64,000 nt of DNA, taken from Ophiura sarsii (Eukaryota; Echinodermata; Ophiuroidea; Amphilepidida; Ophiuridae). The stretch's first letter is position 1, and every line of letters begins with the position of its first letter. The notes under the pieces were generated by a model, which searched no databases, was not told where the DNA came from, and saw only the letters and a list, made by a program, of their open reading frames with translations. Of the stretch, positions 10,965 to 23,470 are shown piece by piece. The stretch spans positions 51,626,639-51,690,638 of the forward strand of contig CM069455.1 in assembly GCA_035610835.1 (NCBI GenBank), read 5' to 3'. A program made the position numbers and the translations under genes.

Positions 10965-12590
10965 ATCGCTTCTTGACCTTTTGACTTAAACTATAATACA
11001 GAATATACTCCTTTAGCCTCAAATTGTGTATAAAGAACAGCATTTTTGTACGATTAATTAGATACAACTTTCGCTCCGTAGCTTTTGGGATCATCGCGAT
11101 CCCTTCATTCAGCATAGTGTTTACTTCCCTCCACTTATCACATGACCACATTTTTAGCAATCACATAACAGGTAATAATATAATGGCAGGTTGTTCGTAA
11201 CCATACATGTAGGCAAGGGCGCATACAGGATGGTTGCACCCCGGGGTGCTGTGAAAAGACGATCCCAAAAAATGCAATTGATCAGGCCCTTTTTTGTTCT
11301 ATAGCCCCAATATTGCCTTTCTTGTCTCCTTTCCTTTTCCCCCTTTCCTTTTTCTTTCTCCCCTTTTTTCTTTATTCTTCTTCACCCCCCCCCCCCCCCC
11401 CCCCCTGGATCCGCCCCTGCATGTAGATGTCTCTGTTGATGGTCGGTTTCTGCGTCCTTATTTCCAAGTAAACACTACGCTGAATGAAGGGATCGCGAAC
11501 ATCACAGAAGCTATTGAGCTCAAGAAAAAAGGCTTGAAAAAAGGTATCTTAATTGATCATTAAAAATAAAACATGATTGAGTCCAATATCAGTCTACATG
11601 CTGCTAGCATTTTTGTAAACTTTATCAAAATAGGTCCAAAAATGATGTCAAAATCGCTTGACTTTTAAAACTATAATTTACAATTGCAGAATATACTGAT
11701 GTTGGTTGTAAAAAAAACATTTTCATAAGTTTTATCAAAATAAAGGTGCAAAATTATGTGTCTTTACTATAATTTCAAGCTAAAGGAATACAATTTATGA
11801 ATTTACAGAATATACTTTTAGCCTAATATTGTTTGTAACAATACAGCATTTTGTTAATGAAACGTGTCAAGTTAACCTGAGTCGCACTACCCGAGCGAAA
11901 TAGGTGACAAAAAGCTGTATCATTAAAAGAAATTTCAGGCTAAGAAATAGTAAATGTTCAAGGTAATCTAATAATACCATAATCGCTTCTTGACCTTTTG
12001 ACTAAAACTACAGTATAATTACAAAATACACTATAAATTATTCATGATAACACAGCATTTTTTAATCACAAGGTTCCAGGTTTACCACAGAGCAGGGGTC
12101 ACACTCTGACGCGTCTGCGCGTCCTGGACCTCTCACTTTCTTGTTGACGTGTCACGTTTCAAATTGGAATGACTTGCAGGTCCCGATCAAAATTGAAGGG
12201 ACCCCTTAAATTTGACGATGTATGGAAATGGAAACCTTAAGAAATTCTGTAAATTACATATCCATACTTTGCTCACAATATAACTTCATTAAAACTGTCC
12301 GTAAAAAGTAAAATTTTCAAATATCCAAACATTAGGACCCCTCAATTTCTTAGGGGACCCCTTAAATTTGTTTTTGGAAGTCCTACAGGGTCCTAAACAA
12401 TTTCATGGGACCTCTCACATTTTTGATCTAGTGCTATCCCTGCCACGAGTAGCACTCCTCAAGCAAAACAATGCTGTGTCATCAGAAACCATTTTTAACA
12501 AAAAAATTATATGTGTACCACCAGGTAATTTAAATTACCAAATCGCTTCTTGACCTTAAGACTAAGACTACATAATTATGTACAGTTCAA
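10965..12590 (+). repeat. Array of four diverged U2-snRNA-like repeat units
   Basis: The word 'atcgcttcttgaccttttga' or close variants begin at 10,965, 11,982 and 12,542; a more decayed copy is at 11,653. Each is followed by a related AT-rich body ('ctataatacagaatatac', 'cagcatttt'). The first 29 bases match the U2 snRNA 5' end at about 24 positions. Between them, 11,081-11,125 and 11,468-11,512 form an inverted pair (gtaaacactaygctgaatg...). The rest of the stretch, including a 21-base poly(C) run at 11,385-11,405, shows no gene. Confidence 0.5.
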
Positions 12591-12859
12591 TGTAATTATC
12601 AAAACCATAATAGCTGCTTCCCAAGCTTTTATCTAAAATCAATTAATGAGCCAAAAATAAAGACTAACTTTCCAAGACTTTTGAAAAGACTTTGACACAT
12701 TTGCCAGATTAGAGACCAAAGGATTTTAATGAAAAATAAATTGACAATGCACTAACGCATTCACAGCATATTATCCTTCCTGGTTAATGCCTGTTGACAG
12801 TGGATAGATTGGCGCATACATTGACATTTAATGTATACCTCACCAAAGGACATCAACTT

Positions 12860-13270
12860 AGAGGAGCTGTCCAGCAAGCACAACATTCTGCATTTAATTA
12901 CATGTTAGAAAAGTAATTATCGAGCCCAAATCGTGTAGTAACATAGAACAAAACATCATACTTATAATGAAAACGAATCAAAACTGCCATTTTTAAAAGT
13001 TTGTGGTGATCGAAAGTCCTGGTACCAATGACGTCATATGATTATTGGTGCTCAAATTTGCACAAGTGCATTGTATTATTATGACTTCATTGATACCAGG
13101 ACTTTCGATTACCCTGATTTAAACAAAATTGCATGTTGAGAGATAATAGTTTTTATTCGTTTTCATGAAAAGACTATGATGTTTTGTTCAATATAACTAC
13201 ACGATTTGGGCTCGATATTTATTTTCTAGCATGGAACACGCAATGTTGTGCTTGCTGGACACCTCCTTTA
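12860..13270. mobile_element. About 410-bp foldback element
   Basis: Arms: 'gctgtccagcaagcacaac' near 12,867 with 'gttgtgcttgctggac' near 13,245; 'cgagcccaaatcgtgtagt' near 12,920 with its complement at 13,196; 'aagtcctggtacca' with 'ataccaggactt' at the centre. Non-coding. Confidence 0.75.
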
Positions 13271-13771
13271 ACAAATCAAAACCATGAGATCAAGCCAATA
13301 TCCTGTGTACCAACCGGTCTATTTGAAGGAGGTCACGGTTTCAATGGTTATCAGCATTGCCTAGTATTGAGGGCGTAGTGCCACAAGGCCCTATAATGTA
13401 AAAGCTGCCAGGTGTTATATATGGGCTAGTACATACCGAGCAAATGGTGTAAATTAATTGTAACTTGGAGCAGCTATTGCAGATATGGTATTTGTTCAGA
13501 TACATAGCAATGTGAAAAGGCACTATCTGTAATCGCTGCCACATGCATCAATGGTATTACACTTCTGTTGCGATACGGTGCACCCTTATAAACGTTACAC
13601 ATGGCAGCCATAGAAGATAGCCATGATTTTTACTGCTTTTGTCCCTGGGCTCAGAAACTTACGTACCTATTTCAAGGTTACGTCTAACATAAAACGCACT
13701 GGTGCCACAGTAAGTGTAAATATACAGACCGATTCCTCACATCTTCTCTACCAAATCTTCAATAGACTTAA

Positions 13772-14467
13772 GGGAAGTGTCAACCCAAAATATATGAAAT
13801 TTATCAAGCACTGTAACTTTTAAACTAATAATGTAATGTACATAAAAGTATACAATTTTTCAAATGAAATGAGTCGGAGAATCCATTTTTGGTATTAAAT
13901 TTCCACAAAAATAGTGATTTCTACATTTTTGCCCAAAAACCACTTTTTTGGCGCCAAAATTTTTCAGACAACCTATCAAAATCAGTTTTTGATTAAAAAT
14001 ATCAAAATTTCACCAAAATCATCTTAAGTCAATTATCTAGGAGGCACTTTTTTTTTTTGGCTTAACATTTTTTAGTTTTGAAAATATTGACCAAAAAGTG
14101 CCAAAATGTGATTTTTGAGATAAAAAACATTTTTTTGGCACTTTTTGGTCAATATTTTCAAAACTAAAAAATGTTAAGCCAAAAAAAAGAAGTGCTTCCT
14201 AGATAATTGACGTTAGATGATTTTGGTAAAATTTTGAAATTTTTAATCAAAAACTGATTTTGTTAGGTTGTCTGAAAATTTTTGGCGCCAAAAAAGTGAT
14301 TTTTGGGCAAAAATGTAGAAATCACTATTTTTGGGGAAATTTAATACCAAAAATGGATTCTCCGACTCATTTCATTTGAAAAATTGTATACTTTTATGTG
14401 TATTACATTATTAGTTTAAAAGTTACAGTGCTTGATAAATTTCATATATTTTGGGTTGACACTTCCC
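13772..14467. mobile_element. 696-bp TTAA-flanked giant hairpin element
   Basis: TTAA at 13,768-13,771 and 14,468-14,471 bracket an element starting GGGAAGTGTCAACCC and ending with its complement. The two halves pair almost continuously to a centre near 14,120 (for example 'gacaacctatcaaaatcag' with its complement near 14,260), so the whole element is one hairpin with arms of about 340 bp. A relative with the same termini is at 47,628-48,724. Non-coding; TTAA points to the piggyBac target preference. Confidence 0.88.
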
Positions 14468-14560
14468 TTAAAAGACTTTGACTTTTGATTGATACAGGAG
14501 AGTGTTACACCCTGGTCTTACTGTTATACTGTATAGGCTGACATGTTTGCTGTGGTTTGT

Positions 14561-14566
14561 TTTATT
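14561..14566 (-). promoter_or_regulatory. Candidate poly(A) signal of left SNRPA1
   Basis: TTTATT on the + strand (AATAAA on the - strand), about 200 bases past the SNRPA1 stop codon. The position is plausible for the 3' UTR end; not confirmed. Confidence 0.45.
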
Positions 14567-14762
14567 TGTGCATATTTCACCGATCGATACCAAACTACGA
14601 AATAAGTAACCGCCAAAAATGTTAAAATGATTGTAAAATATCCATACGTGAAAATACCAGCTTATACAATATGCCATGTGCATGAAAAGATCATTTCCAC
14701 TTCATAGAGGGGTGTGTCCTCTGGCGTACTGGTAGAGTCCTCTCAGTAGAGTTATGTCCATA

Positions 14763-17700
14763 CTAGTGAACTGGTATAGGTCCTCCATTTTGATGCATAC
14801 GTTGATGTGAATCGTCCTCATCCATTTCCTCTTCTTCCATCTCTTGTTCATTACCTAGCAGTAATAAGCCCATACAAATTCATTAAATTAAATGAAAAGA
14901 TACTTGTTTATAAGCCTATTTCACTTGTAAGAGACAATGACGTCACTGCCTAATTTCACTGAGCGCAATTAATAAACATGTGCACCCTCACAAGGCACTG
15001 GCATCTACATACATGTGTGTAAAGACAGAAGATGCAGGGGTGTGTGTAAATGCTGCGCCTGTACATTATGTCAGTGTCTAGAGGAAGAAAAATAAGACTA
15101 TAATTGTTGGTTGGCCCATGCTCTCTTGCACATCCAGCGAGTAACCAACCACACTTTTTTTAATAATTATAAAACGTTATCGAAATATCACCAATAGGCC
15201 AGTGCTATTGATGGGACCCTCTCTCCCTACAGCACAAAATTAAACTTAAAAAAAGTGTACGGACGTGTACAAAACCATTGGGCATCAGTTTCAACTTTAC
15301 CAACAAGAATGTATTACAAACATATACAGTGCTAGTGTTTAGAAACTCACCCATTGGCACATTTCAATTCGCTATCCTGGACACCTGTCATCCAGTGGGA
15401 GATGTTGATTCAAACACATTTATTATCAATACATCAAAAAGATTGAGTAAGAAAGATGGGTATTCTTTAAAAGCTTATATACCATTTCAAATCCGAAAAT
15501 ATACGATCGGTTCCGAATGCTTCCGATTAGCCGAGTGATTTGACGCTCGGTTACATGACCTGTAAGCTCCCAGGTCATGTCATGTGCCGGAGAAAAACAA
15601 ACGTGTTTTTCACCCGTCTGCCCGTGTGGTAGATTGCGCTGGTGTTGGTGATAGATTGTATCCCTCACGAAGTTGATGTTGCGGCATTTCAGTAACAAAA
15701 ACGAGTGAGATGAAAGAGATTTGGGGTAATATTTTCACTTTTACCGTCTGCTCGATACATTTGGAATTTGTCCGTCAGCGCCTTTGTTGATAAAAAACCA
15801 AATAGTCTCGTTCCACGTTTTACTTCTCATGTGTGCACGCGTGTATGTGAACATAGTAAATCACTGAGGCGGACAACCAACTAGGACAATGCTGTGAATG
15901 CGATCAACTGTTGCGAAGAACGCGCAACGCACCTACTCCAAGTGACCTGTTTTTCCGAAGATTTCCGATCTCAATTTGAAATGGTCTATTGTTGTTAGAG
16001 ATTGGTACAAGGAATATCATATTATTATAAACTGAAATGGTACGCACTCAACCTACCCCTTCAGCTGGGACCATTCTCAATTAAAAAAATAAAGGGATTC
16101 AGACATTGGATTTATTAAGATCTCCTACATACTTACCCCTTTTACCCATTTCTGTTCGCTGGTCTATCTTGTTCTGGGAACTTTCCTGAATGAAGACTTT
16201 CTTCTAATCACTTCCTAGTTATTTAACATGATCTCATACAAACCTTTTCATTAACTTTGGTCCATCTTGCCCTGGTACCTGTTCTAAGGTTCAAACCTAC
16301 CCCATCTTCTGTTCCTCCTCCCTGCTGGTCCATCTTGCCCTAGTACCTGTTCTAAGGTTCAAACCTACCCCATCGTCTGTTCCTCGTCCCTGCTGGTCCA
16401 TCTTGTCCAGGGACCTGTTCTAAGGGTCAACCTTACCCTTTGTTCCTCCTCCCTGCTGGTCCATCTTGCCCTAGTACCTGTTCTAAGGTTCAAACTCACG
16501 CCTTTGTCTGTTCCTACTCCCTGCTGGTCCATCTTGCCCTAGTACCTGTTCTAAGGTTCAAACTCACCCCTCGGTCTGTTCCTCCTCCCTGCAGGTCCAT
16601 CTTGTCCAGGGACCTGTCCTGCCTTTAGAAGTTGATTTAAACGTTCTACCTCCTCCAGCGTCCTGGCATTGGCAATAGCATTCTGATAGCATAAAGAAAC
16701 ATGTGTTGAAGAATCAAATAATAGTGGACAATGCTTAACACAGTCCCCAAGTGATTTCGCTGAATTGATAACAAAAGGGGTCAATGGAATAAACTGACAT
16801 GCCTCGACAGTGTTTCAGCGGTGGGGTTAGTTTATGGATGCTATACGGACAAACGGACATCTCAGGTAGGGTCAGTCTGCCCCCCCCCCCCCCCCTCCCA
16901 CTTTTTTTCAAAAACAAATTGTGACATTTGATGGATTATCAACAATTTTTGAAATGTTCAAAAGAATTCAAATTTTGTAAAGAAACCTGAACCTTTTAAA
17001 TTATGTATTAAACATAATTTGTACTTAAAAACAAAGAAGCAATGAGATAGGCCTGAATAAACATTGCTTCCCAATGTCAAAGACATCAAGATTAGATTAT
17101 CAATATGTTTATGGGTTATATGGAACTGTTCATCACTTGGGAGTTAATCGTGAGACTTTGAATCATCTATCTATAGTTCAAAACAAGTTCCAAATTGGCA
17201 AGAAATATGCAGTTTTTATCTCTCCACTCTCAAAAGTAAACCAAGTGTGTGCAGGTTAGTTTGACATACACAAGCGTCACACACACAATTTACAGTGCCC
17301 CAAGTAAGATTTTTGCTCGCACACACTTTTCTGTATTAATTCGCTGCTGCAAGCAGGTTCACCAATTTGGAACTGAATGAACTACTGTAAAAGCCAATAT
17401 TTTCATGTAAAAATATTTTCGCCCATTTTGATATCATAGACATTTCGCCAATTGGGATTTCAGCTTTTACAGTATACTAAGGCCCCCCCCCCAAAAAAAA
17501 AAAGTTGACTTGCCCTTTCAGGGCCAGAGTGTGGGTCGGACGGTCGGATTTTTTAAACAAAAAAATAATTTGTGAAAATCTTAACAGTACAGTTAAGATA
17601 CTACACAAAAACACGTTTTAAAGAGATTTTTTTTTGATTTTTTTTTTTTGTTGTTGATTTTTTTACATTTTAAAACAAGCAGATACTACTCAAAAACAGT

Positions 17701-20700
17701 TTTCATCTTTCTTTATTGTTATGTGCTTCTTTCATTTTTTTTTCATTTTCAATATTCATTTTTTTTTTTTGAAAAAAAAAAAAAATAGCGACCATAGATT
17801 TCCGAAAATTTGGGTCGGTCGGAAAGGGCAAGTCAACTTTTTTTGTTGTTGGCCTAACCTTAATAGCTGCCACATCTTCTGGTGATGGTCCTGTTGGTGC
17901 CTTCTTCTCACCACCTCCTGGTAATACAGCACCAGGAACAAACCTGACGATAGAAACATATGATCACAGTGTTAAATATAATGCAAACAACCTGTTTAAC
18001 TATAACTCTACCCCCCACTTTTTCAGAATTTTTTCTTCAATGTGGAAAATCGACCAAAATATCCCCCCCCCCCCCCCCCCGATACCCTCGGGATTTGATC
18101 CAGGGACCTCTAGCACCAGAGGCGAACACTACACCACGGCTGTCAAGGCTAGTTTGCGCAGTATATTGTGCAAACTATATGGGCTGGGTCCATTTTTTCA
18201 TCAAAAACCTTCCACGCCGGGTGGAACCAACATGCCCAGTCGTGGTATTTTGGGGTATATGGTAGGGTTAGGGTTATGATGTGTTTTTTCTTCAAAATTT
18301 ATATGAAACAAAAAAATTACTTGTTATGGGATGGTGTTGCTAACAAAATCGCCACATTTAAAGGTGGGTGGCCAGATGTCCCGTTCACTTTTTCACTTTT
18401 CACTTTTTCCACATCAAAATTAATTTTGGTCTCATAAGAAAGCACATAATATTGTCCTCTTTCTCCCCACAAAATGTCAGGCCATTTCCTTTAGAAAAAG
18501 CGAAGCAAAATAGTAGTGAATTCCCTTTGAAATAAACTTATTTAACACTGTTCTGTAGGGAATTTTGACTTTTGGCTTATATCTGTATCGAAAACCACTG
18601 GAGCTATTTAACTCAAATTTTGGAACTAACTATATACATGTATTTATGAAGTGCCTCCATGTTTAAACACCACAAGAAATATTTGGATGGAAATTGTGTC
18701 ACCTACCTTTTTAATACCTGTGGTTTTCTAGGGTGAAATACAAACTTACGTTCTCGATCTCTTTCCCAGATCTTTGACCAGTTGTTGTCCCTTTTTGCCT
18801 TTGAACAATGCAGCTGCCTGCTCTCTTTCCTGGGTACAGGGTTATAACAATCAATAATGTGTTTATATACAGAGCTCAAATAAAGAATGATCCCAATATA
18901 AACTGCTCACAAAAAGTATCGAAACACTTAGAAATGATCCAATATATAACGGCTCGAAAGGGTATGCAATAATCGAAGCAAATAACCAAGTGCATAATTT
19001 TGTTTTGCGTAATACGATGTTGCGGAGCGGAGTTATTGTCATTTCAATGGTGTGTGGGTCCAGTTTCAAAAGTGACAATCATCCTATAGAAAGAGGTTTG
19101 CATTACTGTTTAGAATGATCAAATTTGTGCCTTTCAATAGGGATGAGTGTCACTTTTGAAACTGGACCCACGATCATTGAAATTACAATAACTCCGCTCC
19201 GCAACATCGTATCTCAACGATCGAGGTGTCAAAATGCACAGAACAACTGAAAATTATGCACTTGGTTATTTGCTTCGATTAATGCATACCCTTTCGAGCC
19301 GTTACATATTTGATCATTTCTAAGTGTTTCGATACTTTTTGTGAGCAGTTTATATAGATGGCCTATACATTTTCCCTTTGCATTGTCCATTTTTGTATGG
19401 ACGAAAATGTTAGCAAATTTGGAGTTTTACTGTTTATGCATACAAATATGTAGAATATAGTGGGAAAGATGTCAAATATAATGTTGGGAAATTTGACTTG
19501 GTTGCTGGAAATAGAACATATTTTTCGCAATTTTTTTCTTTTTCAGAAAATCCTCCCATGTACGGAATGACAAACATGCCCAGTGATATCTCCTTTACTT
19601 TTGAAGGAAGCAAGGCAAGATTGTGAACAAAGGCGATGGGCATGCCAATATATTCAGAGTAACATGTAAAATTAGTCAATCTGGCCTAGCTATAACCCTG
19701 ATAACAGTCCTGATGAACTTTTTCAAGAATTATTTCCTCAATCCTGTTCTTACCCTTTGTCTGACTTTCCTGAAGTCTAGCAGTTTGATCTGTGGTACTT
19801 TATGGACAACATATAATCTGTAGTGTTTTCTGTTGGTGACTGGGTTGCGTAGTAAACTACATGTACAGAGAATAAACAATAGGTATTAAGGCATGGAGAG
19901 TAGTGGGTGAGGATGAGGACTCACTTACCCATCCAATGTAATCTTTCTATAGTCATCTACCATTTTATCCCTATTAAGCGCCCAGGGCGGTTAGCAAAGT
20001 TATTTTGGGTGGGCACTTATTAAGTTACCTTTTTCAGCAAGGTTGCGAAGACATTTTTGTTCGGTAAACATACCATACACAGTGGCTAATTGAAAAGATG
20101 GGCGCTTATCAGGAATTATTTTTAGTGGTCATTGGGAAAATGGGGTGGGCGCTTATAAGAGCATGGGCACTTAATAGGGATAATACAGTACTTCTACGGT
20201 ATTGGTAACATCAATATCTGGGGTCACTAGTCAGAGGGGGCACAGGATATTTTCCCTGGTGGAATTTAGACTTTACCATGCTGTCCGCCGAGTCACAAAT
20301 TTGAATGTGGGGGGGGGGGGGGGGGGGGGGGGACACAAGGCGTCCTCCAATCCGGCGTGAAAAATTGACCCAAAAAAAATCAAATATTGGGTCCCCCCAA
20401 TTCTTCATCTCCCTTTCTTCCCTTGTCCCCTTCACTTTTCACTTCATCATTTTTAGTCTGGTAGTTTGAGCTGGCCTTCCCGGTCCAAGCCCCCTATGAC
20501 CCCTAGGGAGATACGCTACTGGGTAACATGGCAAGCATGTAATTTGTAGTTTTTTAGGCTACTGCTACTGGGTGTTGTAGTAATTACAAGCTCAAAAGAT
20601 ATAGAGTATAAAGTATAGGTATAGAGCAAACATGTAGTAGTACGATAAATAACTTCCCATCTATTATACACATGTGGTGGTGTCATACTTAGTTATCCAT

Positions 20701-23438
20701 GGTATGTATGGTTATTTGGTAGTAGTCTGTATACATGTTTTCTGTTGGTTAGATAGCTACGCAGTGAACAAATATAATATGGTTTGAGGGGAAATAGTGC
20801 AAGCTGCTGGTTATGTTGTGTTGCATGAATGGGTGAATTGAATTACCAGATACTTATAGTAACATTTTTTCTTCTTTTAAAATTACATTTCTCACCCAAA
20901 GAAACAAATTGTTGAATTTATGAACGTATTGAGGAACAGCCTGAACAGAATTTCTTGAATAAACAGGGATGCAAGTGGGTGATTGATCCATTTCCTGAAC
21001 TTTTTACGCGAGCTTGGCTAAACAGCCCTAGCATTTGTGTGTGGCATTGAACTTTTATGGGGGCTCGTCTGGAAAAAAGGCTACAGGGTATCAACCACAC
21101 CCCCCCCCCCCAAAAAAAAACACTCAATTTTTGCCTCTTTTTATGCTGAAATATCATCATAAATGCAAAAAAAATGAAAAAAATGTAATGGCCTTATATC
21201 TCTGGAATTCCAGATATTTCTGAAAGTCTTGTATCCCTGTAGAAAACAATGTTTTTCCTTCTCTGACTCATTATGCTCAATTGATAGAGAGAGCATCAGT
21301 CTTAGTAACCAGGTTCTATTCCTGGATGGTCAGTGATTTTGGACTGCCTGTCATTGGTGTGATTGCCAAATGGTGGGTGATGAGGGAAATTTCTTTCCTC
21401 AAGGGTCGTGCAGCCTTACCTTAATGTTCTCAGATGTGGAATACTTGATAGTGTATCTAAATCTCCCTGTTACGGAATGAAATAAAAAGAATAACAAAGA
21501 TATAATTATTTGCTGAAACAACACAGACATCTTTTTCACAGAGCTCAAAATAAGCCACAATTCTGAAGTGATGACCTCATATGACCATAGGTTCTTGGCC
21601 ATGCAGATGACAGCCATTATTAAATGGCATCATATTTAGTGGGTGGGCATAGACCCTATAGCACCTGGCCCTATACTATTTTGAGCACTGGTCATCAATC
21701 ACTAATGGTATAATAGTGGGATGGGGTGTACATTAACTATACGGTAAATTAAGTGTCCTTTATTTAATCAAATGATGCATCAGAGCCTTGAAACATGTGT
21801 GAGACACCTAAAGTACACTATTTCTGACCAGTGCTCCATATCCAAGAACCATATATCTGATGTCTGTCAAATTTGATATAAAAGAAGTTTAGTAAACAAA
21901 TAATGTGTACCTTCCAAAATCTGAAGCCTGTGATTACAATTGAGCAGGATCTCCCCCCCCCCCCCCCCCCCTCCCCCGACACACCACTGGGTCACATTTA
22001 CGTGGCTACATATATATCATGTTTTTTGTCATTTTTGAAACCTACCAGTTCTTGTATGCTGTTATTTGTGAGGATAATTGTTTCCAACCTTGGTAAGTTG
22101 CTTTCTAAGCCTTCTGCAATCCGACTGTAATAATGAGAAATGTTTAAGTTAGAGAAAGGAATGTTAGTGTTAATTATTTTTATTCTGTATAGCATGTAAC
22201 ATTACATTTTAGAGACATCAAGTGCTGTATTCTTATACGTATTCAAACATGGTTTTAAGTTAAACACACGTTTACCTGTGACGTTCACTTAAACACTGTC
22301 TAAATCGCTAACAGTTTGTAACTTTAAACATGGGTATGGGGGTAGCTAATTAACTTGTGTTTAACTAAACATTTTCACTAACTGCAAGTCATGATTTTCT
22401 TTGCTGCACCGCTATGGCGCATAGTTGGTGCATTTCGAGTTGAACAATATAAATGCAGAATATTGACTTACATTTGATGCATTCCTTTCATTTCTACGAT
22501 AACCCATTTGAATCGCTGATTATTGAATAAACACCACTCCATATAATGCACGCTTCAAAAACTTTTATCATGTTTAAAAAATGTGTTTTATTAAACGTCT
22601 AAAAAATAAACTTATGTTAAAGGTGGATGTTTCCGATTGCTGGACCGATTTTTCAACTTGATATTTTCTATTTTACATGAAAGGACAAAGGTCATCCTTA
22701 AAATTGTCGCATTCCAAAGTTTGAGTTGCATAACTCCAACGGTTCTATTTTTAGAACCACAAGGTCACAAAATATTTGCCCATTGAGTAGTACACAAACT
22801 GGTTGGTGGTTAATCACCTTTGGCAGTAATTCACTACATTTAGCTTATAATTTCTAAATGGAACATTTCTGGCCCCTAAGATTTTACAGACATAATGAGA
22901 AAAATATAGGGATTATCCTGATAACAAAATATCTTGATGTGAAAAAAAAATCACAGCCCCAAAAGTGATCGGAACACTTACACCTTTAAACTTATTAAAA
23001 TGAGTTTAGTTAGCATCAGTTTTGGGCTAAACCAGTGTTTAGTAAAGAACTGTGGCCCATTTTTTTGCATTTGCTGGTGATCGCATACATTTGTAGAACA
23101 AATTTCCTAAATCATTACATCTTTCCATGTCTTTATTCCCATTGAAAACTATACTAGCAGCATATTACTCCCCTCCAGTGGCGTGCACCAGCATCTACAT
23201 GTAAATTGGGGTGGGGGAAACGGGAGAAAGACCAAAATGTGAAGCACGCACAAATCTTGGCTTTATTGTAAAATTGCCTGAAATTAGCTTAATTTGTTCT
23301 GAATATGGACATTTCAGACCAATTGCAAGATAATTTTAAGTAATTTTTCCATTAAAAGTCAACAATTTCGATTGCTTAGGGGGAAAAGTGTGGGATGGGA
23401 CTTGAGCTGACTGGGGGAAGGTCATGACTGGGGGGGAT

Positions 23439-23470
<32 letters not shown>

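Noticed and set aside
18262..18276. Interstitial telomere sequence ('gggttagggtta')
   Set aside because: Only about two TTAGGG units here, at 62,139 and near 985; too short to be more than chance or a repeat edge.
18040..18279. Proline-run ORFs at 18.0, 20.2, 21.0, 21.9, 55.4, 56.4 and 62.3 kb
   Set aside because: They arise from poly(C)/poly(G) tracts and SINE sequence.
21262..21345. Functional tRNA gene
   Set aside because: A and B boxes are recognisable, but the D arm has an insertion and the acceptor stem does not pair; it is a SINE-type remnant.
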